The notes under the pieces: model-generated
Databases searched by the model: none
Told to the model about the DNA's origin: nothing
Seen by the model: the letters and a program-made list of their open reading frames with translations, nothing else
Position numbers and translations under genes: made by a program
Assembly (NCBI GenBank): GCA_022834735.1
Contig: BQKD01000001.1
Location: 2,705,659 to 2,769,658, forward strand
Direction of reading: 5' to 3'
From: Erysipelotrichaceae bacterium OPF54
Lineage (GTDB): Bacteria; Bacillota_I; Bacilli_A; Erysipelotrichales; Erysipelotrichaceae
Length of the DNA: 64,000 nt
Part shown: one piece after another, positions 28,181 to 36,344 of the stretch
How the letters are laid out: each line of letters begins with the position of its first letter
How positions within the stretch are numbered: the first letter of the stretch is position 1

Positions 28181-28483
28181 ATGACAAAAGAATATCGTAT
28201 TACGGTTGAAGAAACAGGAGTGAAGATCCAGCTGCTGCAGGGCGATCAGGTCATGGACTATAAACAATATCCGATCTACTCGACAGGCGCTGACGATTCA
28301 GATCCGGATGATCTTTCGAATTATATGATCCCGTTCGAGATCCTTGCCCAGATGCAGATGCTCGAAAAGACCGGTTTCGTGTTTGCAGGCATCAACACGC
28401 CATTCGACACCATGGAGCCTGCCGATGCATCAGCAGCTGATACAGAAGGCATGAACGACATGGATGGCCAGACAGCCCAATAA
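28181..28483 (+). CDS. Conserved-looking small acidic protein, unknown
   Basis: A 100-residue soluble protein beginning MTKEYRITVEETGVKIQLLQ, with an acidic, Asp/Ala-rich tail. AGGTGA lies nine bases before the ATG; an upstream in-frame extension has no ribosome-binding site and runs back into hemA. No signal peptide, cysteine pair or catalytic motif. I recognise no family. Transcribed alone, between hemA's promoter and a strong bidirectional terminator. Confidence 0.7.
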   Translation: MTKEYRITVEETGVKIQLLQGDQVMDYKQYPIYSTGADDSDPDDLSNYMIPFEILAQMQMLEKTGFVFAGINTPFDTMEPADASAADTEGMNDMDGQTAQ

Positions 28484-28490
28484 GCAAAAC

Positions 28491-28516
28491 AAAAGAGCAC
28501 GATCGTGCTCTTTTTT
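28491..28516. terminator. Bidirectional rho-independent terminator
   Basis: AGAGCACGATCGTGCTCT is a perfect palindromic stem flanked by A residues on the left and six T on the right, so it can stop both the 28181 gene and the convergent 28526 gene. Confidence 0.9.
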
Positions 28517-28525
28517 CGGTGTTTG

Positions 28526-29554
28526 TTACTGCTGTTCGTCACTCTGTCCGAGCGTGCCGCTGTACAGGGCCTCTAAATACGCTGCATCCTCTTTATCTTT
28601 CTGGATGCGGGCTTTGATCGCGTTCTCGTAAAGAACAGCATTGTCCCGTGCCTGTTCGAGTTCTTCGATCGTTTTATTTTCATCCAGTGCCTGTCTGATT
28701 GCCTGGCGGTACTTTTCAAATTCCTCGCACTCGCTTTGATAGGCGTCGGCAGGACATGTATGATTTGTCAGGTAATCGTTCATTTCATCTCGGACGTCGA
28801 GCAGATGGGTGATGGCATACAGATCCACGGTGTCGATCAGGGCAGAATAGCCGTAGTCATTGAAATCATTGGCATATGTGAATAATGAAATGATATATAC
28901 GCCTTCCTGGATCGGCACAAGAAACGTTTCGCCGATCAGATCTTTCGAAAGCAGGTTTTTGGGACGCCGTGTCACTGTATAGGCATACGTAGCCATCTGG
29001 GCCGGACGACCATTGACAACATGGTCTTCTGTAAGCACGTTGCTGATCGTTCCGTCGATCCCGAGCTGTCCGGGAATATAGGAATTGAGAAACGATGTCA
29101 CGCTGCCGAGGGATGCATGATCGACATGGGATACGATCATGACCGGGACCGGCTGATCCTTGACCGGAAAGTATTCGGCATTGCCGTCTTTCTCCTTGCG
29201 CTTGAGGCCCGGATCGATCATATAGCTCATCTGGTCGAACGTTTCGACCTTTGTGCCGGATACGTGAGTATACTCTTTCAAATACGTGGGGATATCGCTT
29301 TCTTTTGGCTGAAACATAAAGAAGCCGACAATCATGAGCCCGAAAGCGGCCAGCGGTATCCCGATCCGGGCGTTCTTATTATAATGATGCTCTTTCAGAT
29401 AATTCTGGGTCAGCGGCATGCAGAAAAAACTGACAATGAGCCCGAAGAGCCCGGAAATGAGCAAATGATCAAAAAATAAATAAACCGATCCGAGGAAGAA
29501 TGCGATGCCGGCGGCCCACAGGATCCAGGAAGTTCGTCGTTTTTGTTTAGACAT
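28526..29554 (-). CDS. Membrane protein of unknown function
   Basis: A 342-residue protein. Residues 10-85 contain three hydrophobic segments (ILWAAGIAFFLGSVYLFF; LFGLIVSFFCMPL; GIPLAAFGLMIVGFFMF). The remaining 250 residues are hydrophilic, with alternating beta-type segments (about 95-240) and a helical tail (DENKTIEELEQARDNAVLYE). The C-terminal part may fold on either face of the membrane. No catalytic motif or family recognised. It faces the 28181 gene across a shared terminator. Confidence 0.75.
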   Translation of the reverse strand: MSKQKRRTSWILWAAGIAFFLGSVYLFFDHLLISGLFGLIVSFFCMPLTQNYLKEHHYNKNARIGIPLAAFGLMIVGFFMFQPKESDIPTYLKEYTHVSGTKVETFDQMSYMIDPGLKRKEKDGNAEYFPVKDQPVPVMIVSHVDHASLGSVTSFLNSYIPGQLGIDGTISNVLTEDHVVNGRPAQMATYAYTVTRRPKNLLSKDLIGETFLVPIQEGVYIISLFTYANDFNDYGYSALIDTVDLYAITHLLDVRDEMNDYLTNHTCPADAYQSECEEFEKYRQAIRQALDENKTIEELEQARDNAVLYENAIKARIQKDKEDAAYLEALYSGTLGQSDEQQ

Positions 29555-29654
29555 CGGAAGTTCTCCTTTTTTAAAATCATATCATCTCAGTCAAGGCAGG
29601 CGGGCAGATGTGCTATAGTAGAGAAAAACCGAGAGAAAAGAAAAGGAGGATCGT

Positions 29655-30386
29655 ATGCGTTTTCAGGATAAAGTGGTGGTGATCACAGGCGGTGCCTCGG
29701 GGATCGGAAAAACGATCCGGGACCGTTTCGAAGCGGAAGGGGCAAAGACCGCGATCATCGACATCCGGCCAAACGATTACTTTCAGGGCAGCGTTTCCGA
29801 TCAGAGGCTGCTCGAACAGTTTGCGGCAAAAGTCATCAGGGATTTCGGAAAAGTGGATATCCTGGTCAACAACGCCAAACCGGTCATGCAGGGAATTGAC
29901 GAATGCAGTTATGAGGCATTTTCCCACGCTCTGGCGGTCGGCGTGAGCGGCCCGTTTTATCTGACCCGGCTTTTCATGCCTGTTTTCAGCGATCAGGCGA
30001 GCGTGATCAATATCACATCGACCAGACAGGATCAGTCGATGCCGCAGACAGAAAGCTACGCGGCGGCCAAAGGCGCTCTGGCGGCCCTTACCCATGCGAT
30101 GGCGATCTCGCTGGCTCCAAAGGTTCGTGTCAACGCGATCGCGCCGGGATGGATCAGCGCGGATGGCACGGTCTATGCGGGCGCGGATGCTGCCCAGCAG
30201 CCTTTAGGACGTGTCGGCACCCCGGATGATATCGCGGACCTTGCACTTTTTCTTGCCAGCCCGCAGGCCGGTTTTATTACGGGGCAGAATATTGCGGTCG
30301 ATGGCGGGATGAGCCGGCTGATGATCTACCATAACGAGCATGGCTGGACCTATCAGGCTCCGGACGGATCCGGCAAGAAGCAGTAA
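29655..30386 (+). CDS. Short-chain dehydrogenase/reductase
   Basis: A 243-residue NAD(P)-dependent SDR oxidoreductase. Cofactor motif VVITGGASGIGKTI at residues 8-21, the LVNNA-type segment, the catalytic serine in INITSTRQDQ and the Y-x-x-x-K pair in ESYAAAKGAL. The Asp at IDIRP after the second strand favours NAD(H). The N-x-G-G-M end (AVDGGMSRLM) is classical. Substrate unknown. AAGGAGG lies seven bases before the ATG, and a terminator follows directly. Confidence 0.9.
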   Translation: MRFQDKVVVITGGASGIGKTIRDRFEAEGAKTAIIDIRPNDYFQGSVSDQRLLEQFAAKVIRDFGKVDILVNNAKPVMQGIDECSYEAFSHALAVGVSGPFYLTRLFMPVFSDQASVINITSTRQDQSMPQTESYAAAKGALAALTHAMAISLAPKVRVNAIAPGWISADGTVYAGADAAQQPLGRVGTPDDIADLALFLASPQAGFITGQNIAVDGGMSRLMIYHNEHGWTYQAPDGSGKKQ

Positions 30387-30411
30387 AGACAGCTTTCCGG
30401 CTGTCTTTTTT
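30387..30411 (+). terminator. Rho-independent terminator after the SDR gene
   Basis: AGACAGC (30387-30393), six-base loop, GCTGTCT (30400-30406) and a T tract. Confidence 0.85.
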
Positions 30412-30420
30412 CGTGTTCTG

Positions 30421-30936
30421 TCAGTGAACGATGCTGTTGTTTTTCGATGAATCGAGATGGTTGTCCAGATACAGCCGCAGCATTTTCAGATACCGGATCA
30501 GATCCTGATACTCCTGAAGATCGACATCGTCATCTACAGAAATCATCTCGATGCCGAGCGCTTCATAGATTTCATACAAGGCGTTGGACGCAAGCGAGAT
30601 CTTCCTGTGGCGTTCATAAAGCATATTGTCGGCCATGACAAACAAGGAAAATACATACGGGATCGTGCGGGAAAACTGATCCCGGTCAAGTTTCTGCAGG
30701 AACGAACGCACTTCCCCGGGAGAATAGTCATAGCCAAGATAATCCTGCAGGAAATGGCTTTCGCTGTGCCGGATCCGCTCGTCGGAATCGGATAGATACA
30801 TCGCATAGACGAGCAGCTCGGTCTGCAGCAGCTGTTTTAGTGGTTTGTGAAGCGTAATTGTGTTTTGAAGCGTTTTTTCGACTTCCGCGCACAACGCGTA
30901 GGCGAAGTCGACAGACTGTTTCAGGTCTTCATTCAT
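30421..30936 (-). CDS. Helical protein, possibly TerB-like
   Basis: A 171-residue soluble all-helical protein. The segment LVYAMYLSDSDERIRHSESHFLQDYLGYD resembles the acidic loop-helix of TerB/DnaJ-associated domains (where A-D-G-x-h-x-x-x-E is typical), but the match is partial. Start at 30936 is set by AAAGGAAA upstream; a longer reading frame to 31053 has no ribosome-binding site. Convergent with the SDR gene. Confidence 0.6.
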   Translation of the reverse strand: MNEDLKQSVDFAYALCAEVEKTLQNTITLHKPLKQLLQTELLVYAMYLSDSDERIRHSESHFLQDYLGYDYSPGEVRSFLQKLDRDQFSRTIPYVFSLFVMADNMLYERHRKISLASNALYEIYEALGIEMISVDDDVDLQEYQDLIRYLKMLRLYLDNHLDSSKNNSIVH

Positions 30937-31135
30937 GTTACGTTTCCTTTCTGGCTCCCTTGTCACTTTCTTTTTTCTTCTATTTTGAGGGTTTCCCGCC
31001 GATAAATCAACTATGAAAAAAAACACAGTATTATTAAATGTCCCATTAATCAAATTTCAGTTTCTCAGGGAAAATATAAGGAAAATGCTGATATAATGAA
31101 ATTGAAAGACGGGCCCGTCATTCAGGCATAATATT

Positions 31136-31148
31136 GTTGAAAGTCAAC
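31136..31148. promoter_or_regulatory. Upstream dyad of the nrdD control region
   Basis: GTTGA-aag-TCAAC, a 5-bp inverted repeat immediately upstream of the predicted nrdD -35 zone. It shares the GTTGA/TCAAC half-sites with the stronger dyad at 31189-31212. Confidence 0.5.
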
Positions 31149-31150
31149 CC

Positions 31151-31179
31151 TTTAATTTGATTTTTTTATGTGTTACTAT
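31151..31179 (+). promoter_or_regulatory. Probable nrdD promoter (extended -10)
   Basis: TGTTACTAT (31171-31179) supplies a TG-n extension and a TACTAT -10 element; TTTAAT (31151-31156) lies 17 bases upstream as a weak -35. It is bracketed by two GTTGA/TCAAC dyads. Confidence 0.55.
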
Positions 31180-31188
31180 TTGCAGGCA

Positions 31189-31212
31189 AAATAGTTGAAC
31201 GTTCAACTATTT
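31189..31212. promoter_or_regulatory. 24-bp perfect palindrome, probable nrdD operator
   Basis: A perfect inverted repeat with half-site AAATAGTTGAAC, centred on the CG at 31200-31201, about ten bases past the predicted transcription start. It does not resemble the NrdR box (ACAC-w-ATATAT type). The half-sites are more like those of MarR- or LacI-type regulators; the regulator is unknown. Confidence 0.7.
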
Positions 31213-31250
31213 AAATGCATACTCGGAAATATACAAAAGGAGACCTACCG

Positions 31251-33461
31251 ATGAAAGTTATCAAACGAAGCGGTGAAGAAGTAAATTTCGACATTGCTAA
31301 AATAGAAAATGCGATTCGCAAGGCAAGCCAGGCTACCCCAAGCGTAAAGATGCATGAGCTTGAGATCCAGGCCATCGCTCATATCGTGGCTGAAAAATGC
31401 GAAGATTTCACGCGCAGCCCGAGCGTCGAGGAAATCCAGGACCTCGTGGAAAACGAGATCATGCGCCACGGCTATTTCGCAGTTGCTCATAATTATATCA
31501 CATACCGGTACGAGCGGGCGCTCGTGCGCAAAGCCAATTCCACCGATTCGCAGATCATGTCGCTTCTCGAAAGAAACAACGAGGAAGTAAAACAGGAAAA
31601 TTCCAATAAGAATCCTCTGGTCAACAGCGTACAGCGCGATTATATGGCCGGCGAAGTTTCAAAAGACATTACGAAGCGTTTCCTGCTTCCTGCAGACATC
31701 ATGGAAGCGCACGAAAAAGGGATCATCCATTTCCATGATTCGGACTATTTTGCCCAGCACATGCACAACTGCTGCCTGGTCAATCTGGAAGATATGCTTC
31801 AGAACGGAACGGTCATTTCCGAGACGATGATCGAAAAGCCTCACAGTTTCTCGACAGCGTGCAACGTGGCGACCCAGATCATTGCCCAGGTCGCGAGCAG
31901 CCAGTACGGCGGTCAGAGCATCACTCTTTCCCACCTGGCGCCGTTCGTCCAGGTATCCCGGGAGAAAGCGCGCCGCGAGGTGCGCGAAGAGCTTGATGCG
32001 CTCGGCATGGAGTATTCGGAGGAAAAAGCGAACGAGATGGCCGAAATGCGGGTGCGCCGCGAGATCGAAAAAGGAGTGCAGACCATCCAGTATCAGGTCA
32101 TCACATTGATGACCACGAACGGACAGGCCCCATTCGTTACGGTATTCATGTATCTGAACGAGGTGTCGGATCCGACAACACGGCATGACCTGGCCCTTAT
32201 TATCGAAGAAATGCTGCGTCAGCGCATGACAGGTGTCAAAAATGAAAAGGGCGTATACATCACGCCGGCTTTTCCTAAGCTGATCTATGTGCTGGAAGAA
32301 AACAACGTCCGTCCGGACAGCCCGTACTACTATCTGACTGAGCTGGCGGCAAAATGCACCGCAAAACGCATGGTGCCTGACTACATCAGCGAAAAGAAGA
32401 TGCTCGAATACAAGATCAACGCCAACGGCACAGGCGACTGCTATCCGTGCATGGGCTGCCGCTCCTTCCTTACTCCGGACCGCAGCGGCAACGGCTACGA
32501 CAACATCGCAAACGCGAAAAACTATGACGGCAGGCCAAAGTACTACGGACGGTTCAATCAGGGTGTCGTGACGCTGAACCTGGTCGATGTAGCCTGCTCC
32601 TCGAAAGGAAACGAGGAGGAATTCTGGCGGATCATGGACGAGCGTCTCGAGCTTTGCTACAGGGCCCTCATGTGCCGTCATAACCGGCTGCTCGGAACGC
32701 CAAGCGATGTGGCTCCGATCCTCTGGCAGGACGGGGCGCTTGCCCGTCTGAAAAAGGGCGAACTGATCGATAAACTGCTCTTTGGCGGATATTCCACCAT
32801 TTCATTAGGCTACGCGGGGCTTTGCGAGTGCGTGACTTATATGACCGGACACCCGCATACCGAAGAGCCGGGAACGTCTTTCGGTCTTCGTGTCATGCAG
32901 TATTTGAATGATGCGTGCGCAAAATGGCGTGCCGCTACAAATATCGACTTCTCATTGTACGGAACGCCAATGGAATCCACGACATACAAATTTGCGAAAA
33001 AGCTGCAGGATCGTTTCGGCATCATCCCGGGCGTAACGGACCGCAACTACATTACGAACAGCTACCATGTTCACGTCACAGAAGAGATCAACGCGTTCGA
33101 CAAGCTGACTTTCGAATCCCAGTTCCAGAAACTTTCTCCGGGAGGAGCGATCAGCTATGTGGAAGTGCCGAACATGGAAAACAACATTCCGGCCGTTCTT
33201 GCCCTGATGCAGCATATCTACGACAACATCATGTATGCGGAGCTGAACACGAAGAGCGACTACTGCCAGGTTTGCGGCTACAGCGGCGAGATCCAGATCG
33301 TTGAAGACGAAAATCATAAGCTTGTATGGGAATGCCCGAACTGCGGCAATCACGATCAGGAAAAGATGAATGTTGCCCGTCGTACGTGCGGATACATCGG
33401 AACCCAGTTCTGGAATCAGGGGCGCACGCAGGAAATCAAAGAGCGCGTCATGCACCTGTAA
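31251..33461 (+). CDS. nrdD: Anaerobic (class III) ribonucleoside-triphosphate reductase
   Basis: Makes deoxyribonucleotides from NTPs without oxygen, using a glycyl radical. 735 residues. Residues 1-95 are an ATP-cone (KVIKRSGEEVNFDIAKIENA) for allosteric control. The barrel core contains HFHDSDYFAQHMHNCCLVNL and GDCYPCMGCRSFL. The C-terminus has the Cys4 zinc site (CQVCGYSG, then WECPNCGNHD) and the radical loop RRTCGYIG with the glycyl radical at about G713. Start at 31251 follows AAAAGGAG; an upstream in-frame start at 31215 is less well placed. Followed by DUF1653 and nrdG. Confidence 0.97.
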   Translation: MKVIKRSGEEVNFDIAKIENAIRKASQATPSVKMHELEIQAIAHIVAEKCEDFTRSPSVEEIQDLVENEIMRHGYFAVAHNYITYRYERALVRKANSTDSQIMSLLERNNEEVKQENSNKNPLVNSVQRDYMAGEVSKDITKRFLLPADIMEAHEKGIIHFHDSDYFAQHMHNCCLVNLEDMLQNGTVISETMIEKPHSFSTACNVATQIIAQVASSQYGGQSITLSHLAPFVQVSREKARREVREELDALGMEYSEEKANEMAEMRVRREIEKGVQTIQYQVITLMTTNGQAPFVTVFMYLNEVSDPTTRHDLALIIEEMLRQRMTGVKNEKGVYITPAFPKLIYVLEENNVRPDSPYYYLTELAAKCTAKRMVPDYISEKKMLEYKINANGTGDCYPCMGCRSFLTPDRSGNGYDNIANAKNYDGRPKYYGRFNQGVVTLNLVDVACSSKGNEEEFWRIMDERLELCYRALMCRHNRLLGTPSDVAPILWQDGALARLKKGELIDKLLFGGYSTISLGYAGLCECVTYMTGHPHTEEPGTSFGLRVMQYLNDACAKWRAATNIDFSLYGTPMESTTYKFAKKLQDRFGIIPGVTDRNYITNSYHVHVTEEINAFDKLTFESQFQKLSPGGAISYVEVPNMENNIPAVLALMQHIYDNIMYAELNTKSDYCQVCGYSGEIQIVEDENHKLVWECPNCGNHDQEKMNVARRTCGYIGTQFWNQGRTQEIKERVMHL

Positions 33462-33691
33462 TGAGGACGGTCGAACCCAACGCTTTGTACCGCCATTTTA
33501 AAGGCGGGGTATACAAGGTGCTGTTTACGGCAAAGCGTGCTGAAGACGAAAGTGTCGTGGTCGTCTATGAGCCCCAATACGCAAAGGGCACATACTGGAC
33601 GCGCGATCTGCAGGAATTTCTTTCCGAAGTCGATCATGAAAAATACCCGGACGCGTCCCAGCTTTACCGATTCGAAAAAATTGAACAATAA
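33461..33691 (+). CDS. DUF1653 protein
   Basis: A 76-residue small soluble protein that matches the DUF1653 pattern: LYRHFKGGVYKVLFTAKRAEDE, then VVVYEPQYAKGTYWTRDLQEF and YRFEKI. The function of the family is unknown. Its ATG overlaps the nrdD stop by one base (TAATG), so translation is coupled. Placement between nrdD and nrdG suggests a link to anaerobic growth, but this could be incidental. Confidence 0.88.
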   Translation: MRTVEPNALYRHFKGGVYKVLFTAKRAEDESVVVVYEPQYAKGTYWTRDLQEFLSEVDHEKYPDASQLYRFEKIEQ

Positions 33692-33742
33692 TACAGGAGA
33701 AGGGATCCCTTCTCCTTTTTTACGAAATGAAAGAGGCAAACA

Positions 33743-34264
33743 ATGAATTACGGAAATATTAAAAAATACGATATCGCAAATGGCGAAGGAGTGCGCGTGA
33801 CGCTCTTCGTGTCCGGATGCACCAATCACTGCTTTAACTGTTTTCAGCCCGAAACATGGGACTTTGATTACGGACAGCCGTTCACGAATGAGACGATGCG
33901 CGAGCTCCTTGAAGCGCTCAGACCAGACTACATTCAGGGGCTTACCCTTCTTGGCGGCGATCCGTTCGAGCTCAGCAATCAGGAAGGTCTGATCGAGCTG
34001 CTGCGCGAAGTGAAAAAACAGTATCCCGAAAAAGATATCTGGTCCTATACAGGGTTTATCCTGGATCAGGACCTGCTTGACGGAGGCAGGCGCCATGGTC
34101 CGTATACCGACGAAATGCTGTCCTATATCGACGTCCTTGTCGACGGTCCATTCATCCAGGATAAAAAGAATATTTCCTTAAAGTTTCGGGGAAGCGAAAA
34201 CCAGCGGGTCATCGATCTGAAAAAATCATTAAAAAAGCAGGAAGTCATCCTGTATCTTGATTAA
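33743..34264 (+). CDS. nrdG: Anaerobic ribonucleotide reductase activating protein
   Basis: A radical-SAM activase that generates the glycyl radical on NrdD. 173 residues. The 4Fe-4S motif is in FVSGCTNHCFNCFQPETW (C-x3-C-x2-C), with the SAM-binding LTLLGGDPFEL and IWSYTGF segments downstream. It lies 51 bases after the DUF1653 gene and is closed by a strong terminator, completing the nrdD operon. Confidence 0.96.
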   Translation: MNYGNIKKYDIANGEGVRVTLFVSGCTNHCFNCFQPETWDFDYGQPFTNETMRELLEALRPDYIQGLTLLGGDPFELSNQEGLIELLREVKKQYPEKDIWSYTGFILDQDLLDGGRRHGPYTDEMLSYIDVLVDGPFIQDKKNISLKFRGSENQRVIDLKKSLKKQEVILYLD

Positions 34265-34266
34265 GA

Positions 34267-34296
34267 AAGCGTTCACAATTTACGAACGCTTTTTTC
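34267..34296 (+). terminator. Terminator of the nrd operon
   Basis: AAGCGTTC (34267-34274), nine-base loop, GAACGCTT (34284-34291) and a T tract. Confidence 0.88.
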
Positions 34297-34432
34297 TTTT
34301 CTTTGGACCGCTTTGTCACGTAAAAAAAGAAAAGCAAAACGTAATATCGTATTTAAATCCTTTATATAAAAGAAATTTTAAACACGCTTTAAAACAAAAG
34401 AATATACGATTGTTCATATTTTGTACACAATT

Positions 34433-34461
34433 TTGACAAAACAGAAAAAATCATGTATAGT
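34433..34461 (+). promoter_or_regulatory. Strong promoter of the secreted 3D-like protein
   Basis: TTGACA (34433-34438), 17-base spacer, TATAGT (34456-34461); 32 bases before the ATG at 34494. Confidence 0.85.
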
Positions 34462-34493
34462 CACTTCCAGCAAACAAACAAGGAGGAATTTAC

Positions 34494-35198
34494 ATGATAA
34501 CGAAACTTTTAACAACAGCCCTCATCTCAACAAGCTTGCTGACAGGAACTGCTGCGAAAGCGCAGGAAACACGCCCCGTGTTTGAAGAAGCCAATTTACG
34601 CTTTGAACGCTACTTTTTTGAAGGAACCGACCAGAGCGCCTATATAACCGAAGATACAAAAGGAAAGAATATCCCCGAAGAAAACGGGCTGGATCAGATC
34701 GAACTCAAAAAATACGATGAAGTCACGCTGGTAGGTACAAACAGCTATGATTTCTGGAAAATAAAAGTCGACGGCCAGATCTATTACATCGATCAGGACG
34801 ACCTTACGACCAGCAAAAAAGAAATCGAGGCCCTGAAAAAGGAAGAAGCAGAAGAGGAAAAAAAGAAGCAGGAAGAAGCAGAAGCTGCCAAATGGAGCGG
34901 ACCAGTATTGAGCGCCAGCGCCGGCGTCAATCAGGGGCCGAGCGGAAGAGAAACCTACTACAACCTGCCTATGGAAGGGGTCGTATCGATCATGCGCAGC
35001 ATGGGAAACAACGATCCGTACTGGGTGCGCGAGGATGGCGCCAAGATGCTTGGCGACTACGTCATGGTCGCGGCCCATCTCGATATTCGTCCTAGAGGCA
35101 CGATCGTCGAGACTTCTCTTGGAAAAGGGATCGTATGCGACACGGGAGGTTTTGCGGCTGGCAATCCGACCCAGCTCGATATCGCGACTGCCTGGTAA
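34494..35198 (+). CDS. Secreted protein with a C-terminal double-psi-barrel (3D/RlpA-like) domain
   Basis: A 234-residue exported protein. Signal peptide MITKLLTTALISTSLLTGTAAKA, about 23 residues. Residues 30-110 may form an SH3-like module (YDEVTLVGTNSYDFWKIKVD), followed by a Lys/Glu-rich helical linker (about 105-135). The C-terminal part (GPSGRETYYNLPMEGVVSIM, VMVAAHLDIRPRGTIVETSL, VCDTGG) resembles the 3D-type barrel found in cell-wall lytic proteins of Firmicutes. The final catalytic aspartate context is only partly conserved. AAGGAGG precedes the ATG; promoter and terminator flank it as a single unit. Confidence 0.75.
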   Translation: MITKLLTTALISTSLLTGTAAKAQETRPVFEEANLRFERYFFEGTDQSAYITEDTKGKNIPEENGLDQIELKKYDEVTLVGTNSYDFWKIKVDGQIYYIDQDDLTTSKKEIEALKKEEAEEEKKKQEEAEAAKWSGPVLSASAGVNQGPSGRETYYNLPMEGVVSIMRSMGNNDPYWVREDGAKMLGDYVMVAAHLDIRPRGTIVETSLGKGIVCDTGGFAAGNPTQLDIATAW

Positions 35199-35202
35199 AA
35201 CG

Positions 35203-35238
35203 AACGCCCTGTACCATTTTAATGGTACAGGGCGTTTT
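35203..35238. terminator. Terminator between convergent genes
   Basis: A perfect 16-bp stem (AACGCCCTGTACCATT and its complement) with a two-base loop, followed by T residues. It can serve both the secreted protein gene and the convergent small membrane protein gene. Confidence 0.88.
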
Positions 35239-35240
35239 CA

Positions 35241-35408
35241 TTATTTCTTTATCCAATTCATAATCAGCCATGCAAACAGAGCCATCGCTACGATGCCATA
35301 TACTAGATACCACTGTGGTTTTGGAACAAACCAGTAAACAGCAGATGATGCCAGCATCCCTATCAGGATTCCGATAATCAGTTGTGTAATTGTTTTCTTT
35401 TTCATCAT
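35241..35408 (-). CDS. Small two-segment membrane protein
   Basis: A 55-residue protein starting MMKKKTITQLIIGILIGMLA. It has two hydrophobic segments, ITQLIIGILIGMLASSAVYW and YLVYGIVAMALFAWLIM, joined by FVPKPQW, and a basic end (NWIKK). AGAGGGG lies seven bases upstream of the first ATG. No family recognised; small double-spanning proteins of this kind are often regulators or partners of larger membrane proteins. Confidence 0.65.
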   Translation of the reverse strand: MMKKKTITQLIIGILIGMLASSAVYWFVPKPQWYLVYGIVAMALFAWLIMNWIKK

Positions 35409-35722
35409 ATTGTATCCCCTCTTCTCTCCTTTCTTCTAAACAAATGATTTTATTTCCGGTTGTAAATCTCAAGCAATTGTTTGTTGGCTTCATTATAAAT
35501 CTTTTTATTTTTCTAAATATATTTTTCTGCACAACCGGTCTTTTTTTCACATAACAGGTTTATTGCTTTAGTTTAATTGAAACTTTAAATCGCACTATAA
35601 AAGCAGGCAATCCAAACCTGCTTTTTTAATCTATCTATTTTTATTCTTTCGATCGAAAACTTTAATGCCCTGTTCATAAATTGTTTCTTTTTCCCGAGTA
35701 TGCTCATGCCAGGAGGTAATTC
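35409..35722. other. Divergent intergenic region with two hairpins, no gene seen
   Basis: Contains CCGGTTGT (35456-35463) and its complement ACAACCGG (35531-35538), followed by seven T residues, a long-range stem with a 67-base AT-rich loop. A conventional terminator hairpin follows: AAAAGCAGG (35599-35607), CCTGCTTTTTT (35617-35627). Neither neighbour reads into this region on the plus strand, so these could belong to a small RNA. No protein gene is supported. Confidence 0.5.
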
Positions 35723-36337
35723 ATGCATTCCAGACAATCCGCAAATTTCCCCATTCTTTCTCTTATTGCTGCGCTTCTTTTGATTGCAGGCTTAGGCACA
35801 GGCATGCTTTGCACCTTTTTTCCAGCCAGGAGTCCTCACCATCCAAAGCCGGACATTCCTCTTCTGCTCCAGTTTGATGAGCGCTGGAAAAACGAACCTT
35901 ACGGCACATCCGATCTTCAGAGCGCCGGATGCGCCCCGACATGCATCGCTATGATCTTTTCCTATCTGAACAAGGAGCCGGAAATCGATCCGGTCGCGAT
36001 CGCCCGTTTTTCAGAATCGAACGGCCATTACGTGGACGGAGCCGGAACAGCACACACCTTGTTTGTTGACGCAGCCGCCGCCTATCACATCGAGGAACAG
36101 GACATAGCGCCTTATGAAGACACGATCGATCAAGTCCTGCAGGAAAACAAGCTGATCATCGCCTCCATGGTTCCCGGACACTTTACTCGCACCGGGCATT
36201 TTATCGTGCTTGCGGGCATAAAAGACAATCAGTATGAGGTGCTCGATCCTAACTCAGAAGAACGATCCACGCTCTGGGATAAATCGATCGTCCTCGATGA
36301 AATGACGAGCGCGTGGGGCTTCTGGAAAGCAGGATAG
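35723..36337 (+). CDS. Membrane-anchored C39-like cysteine peptidase
   Basis: A 204-residue protein. N-terminal signal anchor (ILSLIAALLLIAGLGTGML, residues 11-29), then a Peptidase_C39-like domain: QFDERWKNEPYG, active cysteine C70 in SAGCAPTCIAM, H159 in RTGHFIVLAG and D175 in VLDPNS. This Cys-His-Asp arrangement is that of papain-fold enzymes of the C39_2 type, usually extracellular and of unknown substrate. AGGAGG precedes the ATG. It converges on the XRE membrane regulator. Confidence 0.8.
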   Translation: MHSRQSANFPILSLIAALLLIAGLGTGMLCTFFPARSPHHPKPDIPLLLQFDERWKNEPYGTSDLQSAGCAPTCIAMIFSYLNKEPEIDPVAIARFSESNGHYVDGAGTAHTLFVDAAAAYHIEEQDIAPYEDTIDQVLQENKLIIASMVPGHFTRTGHFIVLAGIKDNQYEVLDPNSEERSTLWDKSIVLDEMTSAWGFWKAG

Positions 36338-36344
36338 AAGGCCG

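Noticed and set aside
31189-31212. NrdR box upstream of nrdD
   Set aside because: The palindrome lacks the ACAC-w-ATATAT-w-GTGT character of NrdR sites; the regulator is left unnamed.
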